A stretch of 64,000 nt of DNA. It comes from Rotaria socialis. Lineage: Eukaryota > Rotifera > Eurotatoria > Philodinida > Philodinidae. Made by a program: the position numbers and the translations under genes. The notes under the pieces were generated by a model. It was not told the origin of the DNA and made no database searches. It saw nothing but the letters and a program-made list of their open reading frames with translations. Shown piece after piece: positions 53,001 through 64,000 of the stretch. How positions within the stretch are numbered: position 1 is the first letter of the stretch; each line of letters opens with the position of its first letter. The stretch is from positions 62,001 to 126,000 of the forward strand of contig CAJNYU010000512.1 in the NCBI GenBank assembly GCA_905331475.1, given 5' to 3'.

Positions 53001-56000
53001 CATCACTATTTAAATCTTGTGGATCTAAAACGAAGCGAAAGAAAAACTTTAATTCTTGTAAAATGAGAATTTAATAGAAATTACCAATTGAATGAATAAA
53101 ACGAAGAATATCAGTAGCTAATTCCCATTTACCATGATCAAGTGCATGTTCGAGTAGAACTTGTGCAAACTAAATTGACATATAACAGACACGATGTTAT
53201 CTAGGGACGGAATAGTTTTTTCATACTTTTTGACTGATTTCGCTTTTTTCGAGATTCTGTATTATAATTAAATACGATGCAGCTGTTTCTAGATTATTAA
53301 TAGTTAAACATTGCTAAACAAACAAGAAATTCCTTATGAAAAGAAAGGTGAAGAAAAATAAATTTTACTTGAAAGAGTTTTTTTGGATCACCAATAATTG
53401 ATGTTGAAAATAAGCAAGGCCATAATGCTACTTCAGTTTTTCGTGCACAATGAGAAACAATACGTAAAAATTGAGGAAACAGTTTAATGAAATCGGTCAC
53501 ACGCGGCAGAAGTGGATCTAAAAAGTATTTATTCGATAAGTAGGAAATTGTTGTCTCTTGAAGGATTGTCATAAGAGATATATTAGCACCTCGAGGGTCT
53601 CGATTACAATGAGTATCTTATCAGCTTTTTCTATGGAAGAAAAAAACCGCAGTACTGATCGTAGTTCGTTAATTTTTCTTTATCGGATTTAGGTTTCAAG
53701 TCTTATCTATTGTATTTACCGGGAATAGGCTGTGTACTTGTTGCTTCTTCTTCAAGCACTTTATGTAAAAGTAATTCCAGAACATGAGAAAAATGCGGAA
53801 TACTCTTGCATGTTTGAGCTATTTGTAATGCATCAAAGTCCAGGCTAAATATGAATATGTTAATTTAAAATAGTGAAAATTTTAAAATTTACTTTTTTCG
53901 AATTAATTCTTGAAAGACATGATTAAGAAAGACTTGAGTCTAAATAGATTAGAAACTGTACGTTAATCTTAAACAATAGAAGAAGAAAATGTTAAATACG
54001 GTTTTTGTAATTGAGCAAAATGTTTTTGAATTGAAATGTTCAAATTCAGCCATAGCACCAAGTATAACGGCTTCTTCAACAACAACAGCTAAAATTTGAA
54101 ATTAAATAAAAAAAAAAAAACTAAATATATCGAATTCTATTTTATCAATTTACCCAACGGATAAATTGTTAAACCAAATGTGAGCATAATACGATGAGAT
54201 TGAAATATAGGTTCATCAACTTTACGATATAACGGAAGCCATACTTTCATTCCATGTAATCCACAACAGAGCCACAAGGCATTTGATAAGTACGGATTAG
54301 TTGAATTTTGATGTGATATTGTCCAAATGCATTCAACCCATGCAGCAATCATTACTGGTGGTAGAAATGTTACTGATTGCAAAGAATTTTTCTTTGCAGG
54401 CTTTTGCAAAACTAATGATGAACCACCTCGTTCTTGTTGTAGTAGAAGGAGGCGACCACAAACATTAATAAGAATACTTTGAGGGGGATTATCGTGTAAC
54501 GATGATGTATGTGATTGTGGTAAACCTATTTTAGTGTTGAAACGAAGAAACAAATAAGCCTTTGATGATATGAAAAGTTTTTCTTTACCTGAATCAGTTC
54601 TAAGAGATGTCAGCCCAATGAATGGTACAAAGACAGCATGTGGCACATAAGGCTCAACAGATATTTCATGTAACTTTGCCATATATGCAGTAGGAGCTAA
54701 AATCAACGGCGGATCATTACACAAGACATAAAAGATTCTTTTTTTTAATAAGAAATATGGCAAAAATGTTGATTTATATTTTGCTGAACAAATATTTACT
54801 TCATTTTATTGAGGAAATTTGGTAGAAAACATACAGCTTTGGATACCGAATCGGAGCAGAATGTTTGACAGACTTTACCTTCGAGATTTTCGTCATGCTC
54901 ATTAGTCAGACATTGAAGAAGCCTTTCTAACTCTTTAGGAGAGTCTTATTACTGTGATGGATGCTCGCCGTTTAAAAACTAATCATGAACAATTTCAGAA
55001 CATGATGCAGTGATGAGGAAGCAAAACGATCTTTGGTTAACCTTTGAAATACACGTTTCAGAAAATCAAACGACACTCAAGACATATTCTTCAAGAAAAC
55101 TGAATTAAAAAGAAAATTTTATCAAAAACTCTTTCTAAGTCGAATACGCTTCGTTCACGTTCACGAACAGTGACTCAAATTAGTCTATCGTTCCAAAACT
55201 ATTTCGCTTGTTTCACAATGAAGTTTTCTAGTCAAAAATTTAATTTTAAAAATAATGAAATTTAATGCCGAAATAGATATCACGTAGAAAATATTGTGAT
55301 CATCGCTTCGAAGATATTTGTAAGTTTCGTACTATTACTGTTTATTCCGAGAAAAAATCCTTGGATTTAAAAGCTATTGCAATTTTTGAAGTATTCATTT
55401 TTGTGCATCGTGTGTGGAATTTAATTCTCAAAAAAAGGATGTCACTATCAACTACAAAAGTAAAAACTTGTAAGTTGTCTTGCAAGAATTTTCTAGAGCA
55501 AAACATTTACTATCAAATGAACTTCTGATAATGGATCTAGTGTGGCTCGAATGGAAATGGCCTTGAACAAGTTACTAATAGCGGCTTGCTTGGGATCACT
55601 CAGACGATCAATTATTGACTAGGAGTGTGATGAACATCAAAATTGTGGTTATTTAGTTTTTTTTTTATGGAGAGTTCGAAAGATCAAACGAACGTAGCCT
55701 GGACCAGGTTGACATTCTGGCCAGAGTTACAATTAGTAGTGCTTGTGACAAACATAAAAACTGTCTCCGAACCGTAGGATAGGTCAAGCATTGTATAGTT
55801 ATTTTTCATATGATACTAAAAGTAGTGACCATTATCTTCTTTGATTTTTATTTACCTGGTTTACCGTCTTTTCGTTCGAGCCCATATAACATGATATGTA
55901 GATCGTATCTAAACAAAACAATGTTCTATTAACAACATCGAATAACAACATTTTGTCTCTTACGAAAACACAATCAACGTATCATCATAGATATTCAAAC

Positions 56001-58809
56001 AAATAATTGGTGATTGTAGTCGTGCGACATTTGAAAATTGATTATCCAAATTAGTCAATCGCGAATAAAGACGAATCTAAATTTAGTTTTAAACTTATAT
56101 CATTTAATTTTTATTTTCAAATAGTTTATTATTATGTTAGAAGCTGCTCAATCGTTTTTTCTCTGTTTAATCAATTACAAAACCTCAAACAATGAAAACT
56201 AAAATGAAAACATGCAAAACTGTTAGTTTGTAAGACTCAAAAATAAAAACTGATAGATGCATGCTAGCCAAATAAAAACTTTCTCTCATCTGATTATTTC
56301 TCATTAGTAGTACATTATATTTTCTCTTACTTCATATCTAGATATATGCTAAATATATATATATATATATATATATAGATTCAAATTAAATAGAAAATCT
56401 TTTTTTTTTCTTCGTCGTTTTCTTACTTCGTCTCGATTTTCACTGGTTGATGTACAGCCGCATACAATAAATTCTTGCCACCATAATAAACCACCAACAA
56501 CTCGTATATCACGTTCCTAGTTCAGTAACAAAAAATATGATTTAAAAATTTTTTTTTTCTTTTGGCTCATTTACTTGTCCAGCGTTGCCAAATAATTTCC
56601 ATTTACGTGTAAATAATGAAAAGTGTACAAATCCATGTTGACCAGCAACAGCTAAATATTGACCTGTATTGTCAATACAAGCAAACTGAAAATAGACCAA
56701 AAGAGAATGAAATATATAGAAGAAGATAAGGCTTCAATCACTTTGATTGGCCAATTGTTATGAATATAAAGTTGAGGTAATTGTATAACTTGCCAGCCGA
56801 CATCACAACCAACAGATATTGATAATCCATTGTTATTACCATTTGTTGATTGTTGATTACCGCTTAGATATAAATATACTTTGTCTTCTGATTGTAATAA
56901 TAAATGCTCGATGCTGCCCTGAGAAACAAAAATTAATTTTATAATCATAGAAAAAAAACACTGCTATGCAAACCGAATGAGGATTATTAATCACAGCTGA
57001 TTTTAAAAAGTTCAATAACAATAATTGGCTACTATTTTGTACTGGCAATTCAACATCATCGTCAGTAGCTGTTGATGGCGATGTAATGCCTTTTTGAGAT
57101 GAAACCCATAGAGTATATCCATCGGGGCCCCATTCCTAAATTCATTCAATCAATTAATTAATAATTTATGTATATATACATATATATCACTTACAATAAC
57201 ACGACAACTACCATAGGGTTCCATTGGATTTCTAAACACAGAAAGGAACAATTCATTTATTTTCTTTCTAAATATGAAATTCTTACATTGATTGTTCCGA
57301 TGAATGAGAACAATGAAGAAGAATACCGAATACTGTCCAAATAGCAAATGCACCATTTTCCCATAGCGTACACAAAACACGATAATCAGGGCTCCATTTC
57401 ATTGAACACAATGCACCCAAATTTTCTACTAGATCTGTTAAACAAGTTTATTATTAATTTATTCTTTCTACTTCACCCGTGTACAAACCTGGAAAATTTT
57501 CTACAGATAATTGTATTTTAAAAGCTAATTGTAATGATGCTGTTAGTTCATCAATATAATACACAAGACCTTGTCCACTGAAAACAAAACCATAAAACTA
57601 TTTTGAAAAAAAGAATTTTGAATTTAATTTTTACTTTGTCGAACCAAATGCTAATAATTGATAGATTGCATTTAATGCCACACAACAATGAGTTTTCCAT
57701 ATCTTTTCATCATTTGATGGTTGAATAACAATACACTGGCATTGCTTTAAAAACAAAAACAAGTAGAAAATAAATTTGTATAGATTGAAATAAATTCTAC
57801 AAACTTGTGGTTCGAATTTTGACGTTTCACATATAATTAAACCTGATGTTCCATCACTAAATATAATACCAATGCCGTTCAACAATGGAGAAAATTCAAT
57901 ATATTTGGCATAAAGATCTGGTTTATGAATTTTAAAAACTACAATAAAAATTGAAAAGCAGCTCGAATACTTATCATCAATTGAACAAAAATAAAAACCT
58001 CGATTAGAACTCAATGAAGTTGTATAAGACAGTGTGCTTATAGATAATGTTAATTGTTGATGCAATGAACCATCCCATGATATGCGATAAAGAAAACCCT
58101 TATCATCTGCTACTAATAAATCAGGACCTAGGTTTATTAATCTAAACAAGCACAAAAATTCTCCTAGATGTAAATTTTTATTCGAGATATACCCTTGAAT
58201 GTTGGAACCAATATGTAAAACATTATCTTGAATCAATTTAATTCGTACCAAAGGAAACTCAAATTGTGCTTCAGTATTAACTCGAATAAGATATTCACTA
58301 GAAATTCAAGAAAACATAGAAATAACATGTGTATAAAGGCAAAACTTACCAAGGATCTTCATCACTAATTGAGCCAAAAAATGATCCTTTTGGTTTATCA
58401 ATCACCACTTTATAATAAATTACATATCCTTTTTCAGTCTAAATAGGTCGAGAAAAAAAGAGGAAGTTCGAATTTTAAATTTAAATTTTAAATTTACAGA
58501 AACAACTAATTTTTGAGTGTCACTTCGCCATTCAGCATAAACGTTATGTCCATGTGTTGCTATAGAATTTTCTGAACGTCGAATAAGACCAACTAATGTT
58601 GAAGGCTAAATATCATGTTATTTTTTTTTATAATAAATAATAGAAATAGTTTTGAGATAATTATTTACCTTAGAAAGCCATATAGTGATTATAGTTGGTG
58701 TTAGGACAACAAGCTTGAGGCGATCACGTGTAGTACGAATAAATATTATATCATAAGATTCTTCTATGGGTATTGATAAACTTCGAAACGAACCGATCGG
58801 GAAATACAT
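50022..58809 (-). CDS. RIC1: RIC1, Rab6 guanine nucleotide exchange factor subunit, about 20 or more exons
   Basis: RIC1 with RGP1 activates Rab6 on Golgi membranes and supports retrograde transport and collagen secretion. The start at 58,809 gives [20 protein letters not shown], the same opening MYF as animal RIC1. Exons 58809-58669 and 58605-58498 join in phase; later boundaries were followed by homology only. The N-terminal half (58.8-55.9 kb) carries WD40-like blades (for example [18 protein letters not shown] and [17 protein letters not shown]). The RIC1 core includes [28 protein letters not shown] and [14 protein letters not shown] (54.35-54.14 kb). It continues with [20 protein letters not shown] then [13 protein letters not shown] (about 53.52-53.40 kb), nearly identical in pattern to vertebrates. 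The C-terminal tail (52.9 and 50.7-50.0 kb) is Ser/Thr/Asn-rich with poly-Asn and poly-Gln runs. The intron 54,698-55,857 is about 1.16 kb and unusual. Exact length is not determined; it should be near the 1,423 residues of human RIC1. Confidence 0.9.
54800..55800 (-). pseudogene. Decayed coding-like remnant nested in a RIC1 intron
   Basis: Inside the long RIC1 intron, several minus-strand fragments look like real protein with a GC-richer third codon position than the host gene. One spans about 55,790-55,680 (contains [20 protein letters not shown]). One is a clean exon-like piece at 55,618-55,512, between AG and GTAAAT (contains [20 protein letters not shown]). One lies near 55,070-54,975 (contains [16 protein letters not shown]). 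One lies near 54,935-54,800 (contains [20 protein letters not shown] and ends in a stop). They run in the same direction but are broken by stops and frame changes. I do not recognise the family. The remnant could be a retro-inserted gene copy, a mobile-element protein or chance. Confidence 0.4.
56352..56377. repeat. TA microsatellite in a RIC1 intron
   Basis: About thirteen TA units in an intron between two WD-region exons. Confidence 0.9.
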
Positions 58810-61800
58810 ATTCACTGCATCTTAAATAAATGATTCAATAATCGTATTTCTATTCAATCATACGCATGTAAAATTAGTTCGCTAAAATCAATGTATTTTT
58901 CTTGTGCATATGTACTTTTTTCACGATAATTGGTGTAGCATATTCCTACAAAAACTTCGAATCAAAAAACAAAGTCTTATGAAAAAGAACAACGCCATCT
59001 GATTTGAGTATTGCTGTTGATTGGTACAAAGCATCCAAGAGTCTTGACGTATTTGAATGATTTATTGTACTATTTATTTTAGAAAAATTGTATTTATTCA
59101 AAAGTTTCATTCGAGAAAACGAAAAATAGATAATAAATACACAGTTCTGATTTGTTTTTAATACATCATAGATGTCACTACAAATGTAGGATAGAAAAAT
59201 CCTTTCATTTCATATTGGACACTTTATGGGATTTCATACGACGAATTTGGTCTTACATAGTAATACACATAAAGGCTTCTGGTTGAAATAAGTTCAATTT
59301 ATGTACATCATAGAGTTTATTTAGTTGATTCATTTGATATGTTTGAAACAACGTTGCAAGCGATAAGTGTACTATATGTTTGCATTAGAACAGTAAAGAG
59401 GGACAAAAATAAAAGTATGTTTGTTCCGTTTTTTGAAAATAATCTTTTTTGATCACTTCATAGAACATTTTATTTACTAGTCAATCAAGTATACAGTGTT
59501 GGAATCATCAAACACTAATACTTAGACTATAGTTTTTATAAATATATTTACCTTCAACTATCCATTCTAAACAAAATTTCGAGTCACAATGATTATGTTC
59601 TCTTCGGAGAAATTTGATTACTTATACAGCTAACTTTGATATTTCTCATATGTATATTCTGTTTCAAAATTCATCTGTATTTGTATAGTTCGATCGAAAG
59701 AAACACTAGAACGTTCTCAGAAATCTAACTAACATATCGCCACTAAACGTTATACTGAGAAAGCATTGAAGCTATTTTTCCACACACAGTATGATTAATA
59801 TAATGGAATTTAAGCAAAGTTTCAACGATTTTATCTTGATGCTTGAATAGCGAGGAGCTCATGTGGTAAATAACAAAAAGAAACAAAAGAAAGCATTCAG
59901 AACAAAATAAATGATCTAACCTAGGCGAAGAAGTGATTAATGTGATGTTATAGATTGATAACAAATGGAATGAGCCTCTGTGTAACATATGTCACTGATA
60001 AAATACAATTTTGCATGCTGTTGCCAACAATATTTCTAATGGAATTCAGTTACAGAGTTAGAATGAATCTTCGGACATGATCTGCTTCAGAGTTCGTCGT
60101 GATGTTTTAAAAAACCGTGTATTTTCTTAGGATTAGCTGCGAACGATCTCAATTATATTCTGAGATAGACTCTAGAAAGCAGGAGTGAAAGAATTTGGAA
60201 GCTTTAGTTGATTTCCTGTTGATTTACAAATTCTTCTAATTATTAACTTTTAATGGGCGGCGAAGACAGAACAATTTTTGTGGGAAGGGCATAGTTCATG
60301 TTCGAAATTGAAAATCTAATATAAGACAGTCGTGATTCCTGATCAATGCCGAAGATTTATAGAAAGAAAGGAGTCCCCTTTTAATTATACTCTAGGTCCG
60401 CCCAGCATAGAAATGAAATGTACTCCTAATACACTCGTTTTTGGATTTAGTCTGTAGCAATATATAAAAATTAGAACAGCAGGAGTTCTCAATAACATAC
60501 TTCAGTTTTTTACACTCATTATTCAAAACATAAATGTCTAGAATATTTTAAGTCTACTTATGGTATCTTGATCGGCTTGTCCAAACGTAACGCTGTGACA
60601 TTTTGACAAATTGTTTTGCAATTACCTCGAAAGGCATAAGAGCTAATGAGATCATTCAAACGTCATTCGACGCAGCTTATCATACTCTATTTATGTACAC
60701 AGAATGATCTAGTTTGACTGAACTCTCGCGCTTCTAGAAAGGCTTTATCATCGCGTAACACTGTGACAAAAAAGGACCCTTTTTCTAGGGCTGCTTATAA
60801 AGCTATAAGTTTTTGACAAATCATTTCTTCAAATGAAATGCTTATAGTACCAGTTTTGTAGAGAATTGAATGGACTTTCATGCAGTAAAAATCTTTTTTC
60901 TAAACTATTTTCGCTCAGGTTAAAAATAAAAAAACATACGTGACGCTGTGACACGTTTTTTTTTGTCGACCAAATTTGAAGCAATTAACATGCTTAAAAA
61001 TATTTAATGTTTATATATATGTTGATCACTGCCCTGCATATATCCTTCTGCAACAAAAATCAAGTTGCTACATCGAAATGCGAGCTCAACAATTGTATAG
61101 TAAGTTAGAAACTGTACAAGAGTTTAGAAGAGGTCCTGAAGAATGAGAGTAAACAACTAATAGGCCATTTTGTAGAGAATCAAATTCTGCATCAAATGGT
61201 ATGTTACTCTGCATTTTTGTTTTAAATTTATTGGTTAGAAAATTGAAAATACAGTTTTTAAAAACTTTAAAAACCGACTTTCGATGTCAAAACCCAATTT
61301 TTTTAAGAAAAAAAGTCCAAATTCACAATCAACCTAAAACACTATACCAGAAAATACGCTTAGATCTCTCTGTATCGAAAAAACAATTTCTTTAAACTTG
61401 ATCAGTGAAGTAGCGCGTTACGTGGACAAGCCGTGATAAATGTAAAACTCTCAAGATGGCGTCAGCATACGATCATTTAAAGCCGAGAAAATAATTGAAT
61501 AAAATAATTAAAGAAAATAAATTAACGAAGAATTCAAATTTTAATCTGTAGAAGTGAAAAATTGAATAGAAAATAGCCGTAAAATTTTCTGATCGGATAA
61601 AACTGATCCAATAATCGCCGGCCCACCTTTCTAATTGGTTGTTGCTCAATTAACGTTCGATTATATATGTAAATGCATTTATTTATTTATTCTTGTACTA
61701 CTTCTTTAAATAAATTCAGTGATGCATTGGAAAATGTATTGATAGCAACGTAAAAGTATTTTTGAAAAATTTCATAATCATAGTTTCGATTTTGGTGTTT

Positions 61801-61832
61801 TAATTAACAGCTAAGTATAATTTATGCTTTAG
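58810..61832. other. Divergent RIC1/DDX56 intergenic region
   Basis: This is 3 kb between divergent start codons. No supportable gene was found. It carries three copies of a 15-bp motif near 60.6-60.95 kb, listed separately. It must contain both promoters, but no known element was recognised. Confidence 0.5.
60586..60953 (+). repeat. Three diverged copies of a CGTAACGCTGTGACA-containing unit
   Basis: CGTAACGCTGTGACA (60,586-60,600), CGTAACACTGTGACA (60,754-60,768) and CGTGACGCTGTGACA (60,939-60,953) lie 168 and 185 bp apart. Each is followed at variable distance by a GAC-AAAT stretch and an AATGCTTA- or CATGCTTA-like stretch, so the whole unit may be an old tandem repeat. No protein is encoded. 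Confidence 0.6.
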
Positions 61833-64000
61833 ATGTCTGTTCGCTTTGCAGAACCCGAAATAATTGACGACGGTGAACTAGAAGAAGGTGAAGAAACTGT
61901 ATCGCGTTCATTTTATGATTTCGGTCTTGACAATCGTATATTAAAAGCAATAGCCGATTTACAATGGGCATCACCAACAGCTATACAAGCTGAAACTATT
62001 CCGTATGCATTGTCGGGTAAAGACCTCCTTGTTAAAGCACGTACAGGTAGTGGTAAAACCGGTGTTTATGCAATAGCAGCAATTCAGCATTTACTAACAA
62101 AGCAGCAAACAAAAACTAGCAATGTTCGTATATTAATATTATCGCCAACAAAAGAATTATGCCATCAAATAGCAACTGTGTTATTCAAATTGACAACATA
62201 TTGTCGTCGTGAAATAAATCTTTACGATTTATCGAATTCATTATCAACACAAATACAAAAACAATCATTAATATCAAATAGTAATGCGTTACCTGAAATC
62301 ATTATTTCAACGCCAACAAAATTACTCGAACATTTAAAAGATTCTACATCAGCATTGAATTTAAGTACTCTAGAATTATTTATACTCGACGAAGCTGATA
62401 TACTTTATTCACTTGGTTATGCAAATGATATGAAAAAAATTTCAAAATATTTACCATCGAAATCAAAATCTTATCAATGTTTCTTAATATCAGCAACACT
62501 TAACGATGATATAACGCAATTAAAAGAATTGTTTCTTCATAATCCAGTGAAAATCAATCAGAATGATGATTATTCAACAATCTTACCAGATAATAAACAA
62601 TTATTACAATATTATATCTATTGTGAACAAGATCAGAAGTTTATTTTAATTGTAACTATATTAAAATTACAATTATTAATGGGACGAACTATTCTATTCG
62701 TTAATTCAGTTGAACAAGCATATCGGTTAAAACTATTAATGGAACAATTTCATATAAAAACTTGTTTATTAAATAGCGAATTACCAATGGATTCACGTTT
62801 ACATATTGTTCAACAATATGTAAGTATTAAAAGTTATTTTGTTTTGTATCTATTTTAAGTTGTTGACACTTTTAGAACGATGGATTATATGATATAATGA
62901 TTGCAACGGATGCACCGAGTGCCGTTCCCATACAGGAAGAGGAACAACCGGAACCAGAAGCTGAAGAAGACTCAAAAAAAAGTACGCCAATTTTTATAAT
63001 CAGTTGCATCGAGATTTTTAGTAAATAAATTTTTTTTTCTAGAGAAAAAGAAGAAAACAGAGCCTGTAACTCGAAAAGGAGATAAAGAATATGGTGTATC
63101 ACGTGGTATTGATTTCTATCGAGTAGCTAATATTATCAATTTTGATTTCCCCATGGATTTTGATTCATATGTTCATCGAGTTGGACGAACTGCTCGTGTT
63201 GATCAAAAAGGTGAGTAATAGACAGGCGATTCTATTGTTTAATATTTTGAGAAGTGTAAGGTTATCGGCAGAGAGAAAAAGCACAATCTAACCACTAGTA
63301 CGATCTTGAAATTATTCGTGATCGAATTAAGCTGATCTATGAGCGCAGCAAAAAATTTTAGATGTGAATTCTGGAAGCTTTTATCTTTTTTTTTTAGTTG
63401 GGAAAATACATAGAGCGTTCGTTTTTTCTTCATTATATTTCTAAAAGAAATGCATTAGTGATATAAACCGAAGAGATTCTTACCTGCAATCAAAAGGAGA
63501 GATTGAGTCCTATCGAAATTATGTTCTGATAGAATTTTTTGAAACTCGTTTCTATAGTTAAGCTTTTCTAAAAAATTTATAACAACTGTTACTGATGAAT
63601 ATTGATTTGAGTTTCAGGTTTGGCTCTTTCATTGATCACTCAAAAAGAAATGCCATATTTTGAAATTGTACGTGGCGAACTTGAAAATGAATATGGTGAA
63701 GATATGTTTCACTTGTATCGTTTCAAATCTGAGCAAGTTGATGGTTTCCGTTATCGTGTATTAGATTCACTACGTGGAATAACACGCGTATCTATTCGTG
63801 AAGCACGTTTAAAAGAAATTAAATCGGAAATATTCAATTCAAAAAAATTAAAAACATATTTCAATGATAATAAGAAAGAATTGCAATTACTTCGACATGA
63901 TTCAGCATTACATGTCGTTAAAGTAAAAGAACATTTGAAACATGTGCCGGACTATCTTATTCCAAACTCATTGAAAAAATCGTCAACATCGCATTCTGAA
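61833..64000 (+). CDS. DDX56: DDX56/Dbp9 DEAD-box RNA helicase, truncated by the window end
   Basis: DDX56 (yeast Dbp9) is a nucleolar ATP-dependent helicase for large ribosomal subunit assembly. Exons 61833-62819, 62876-62981, 63043-63210 and 63618-beyond 64000 keep phase. Motifs run in order: Q motif (FGLDNRILKAI...SPTAIQ, about 29-52), ARTGSGKT (69-76), SPTKELC (104-110), STPTKLLEHL (159-168), DEAD (186-189), SAT (220-222), TILFVNS (286-292), IATDA, and HRVGRTARVDQKG in exon 3. Between IATDA and the ARGID-like SRGIDF lies an acidic then Lys-rich insert (EEEQPEPEAEEDSKKKKK), at the position where human DDX56 also has a charged insert. The C-terminal block contains HVPDYLIPNSL, matching the family's VPDYLVP. 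TTTAG sits directly before the ATG. The frame is open at the window edge, so the stop lies outside. Confidence 0.95.

Noticed and set aside
1..64000. tRNA, rRNA, CRISPR or full-length transposon
   Set aside because: No cloverleaf-like, rRNA-like, repeat-spacer or transposase/reverse-transcriptase signatures were recognised by eye; a tRNAscan or repeat-library search could still find diverged copies.

Overview
The window looks like nuclear DNA of a small invertebrate with a compact, AT-rich genome, most probably a bdelloid rotifer. The genes are eukaryotic, split into many exons by introns mostly of 50-100 bp with GT...AG ends. The strongest taxonomic hint is the intronless gene at 18.9-21.0 kb: a response-regulator-like N-terminal region, an arginine ADP-ribosyltransferase-like fold and kinesin-light-chain-type TPRs, an architecture I associate with large bdelloid families (Adineta, Rotaria). 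The organism call is an inference. No rRNA, tRNA or CRISPR array is visible.

Layout: 1-3.4 kb has no recognisable gene. 3.45-4.39 kb (+) is a four-exon gene of unknown function. 4.80-11.23 kb (-) is a 19-exon GLG1/ESL-1 (Golgi apparatus protein 1) orthologue. 11.2-15.4 kb holds no gene I can support. 15.40-17.88 kb (+) is a spermine/polyamine oxidase. 18.91-21.03 kb (+) is the ART-TPR gene. A 38-base assembly gap at 21,391-21,428 is followed at once by a near-perfect inverted repeat. 23.15-25.09 kb (+) is a coiled-coil protein and 25.33-27.74 kb (+) a Tudor-domain protein, close enough to be an operon-like pair. 29.53-32.12 kb (+) is a secreted protein with five chitin-binding (CBM14) domains. 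32.35-33.68 kb (-) is a secreted protein of unknown family. 35.07-37.15 kb (-) is LSM14 (RAP55/Scd6/Trailer hitch). 38.22-48.96 kb (+) is a roughly 2,155-residue SPAG17/PF6. 50.02-58.81 kb (-) is RIC1, with an unusually long intron holding decayed coding-like sequence. 61.83 kb to the window end (+) is DDX56/Dbp9, cut by the edge.

The genes do not form one pathway. They are mostly housekeeping or conserved animal genes: Golgi and secretory traffic (GLG1, RIC1), mRNA and ribosome biogenesis (LSM14, DDX56), cilia (SPAG17), polyamine breakdown (PAO/SMOX), possible small-RNA or germ-granule function (Tudor) and cuticle or extracellular chitin contact (CBM14). Exon boundaries were read by eye and checked by phase bookkeeping for every multi-exon gene except RIC1. 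The points most worth a second look are an ART domain that has lost its catalytic glutamate and serine motif but keeps an intact reading frame, a PAM2-like motif inside LSM14, the nested remnant in RIC1, and 3' splice-site-like sequences just ahead of several start codons, which fit the spliced-leader trans-splicing known from bdelloids.
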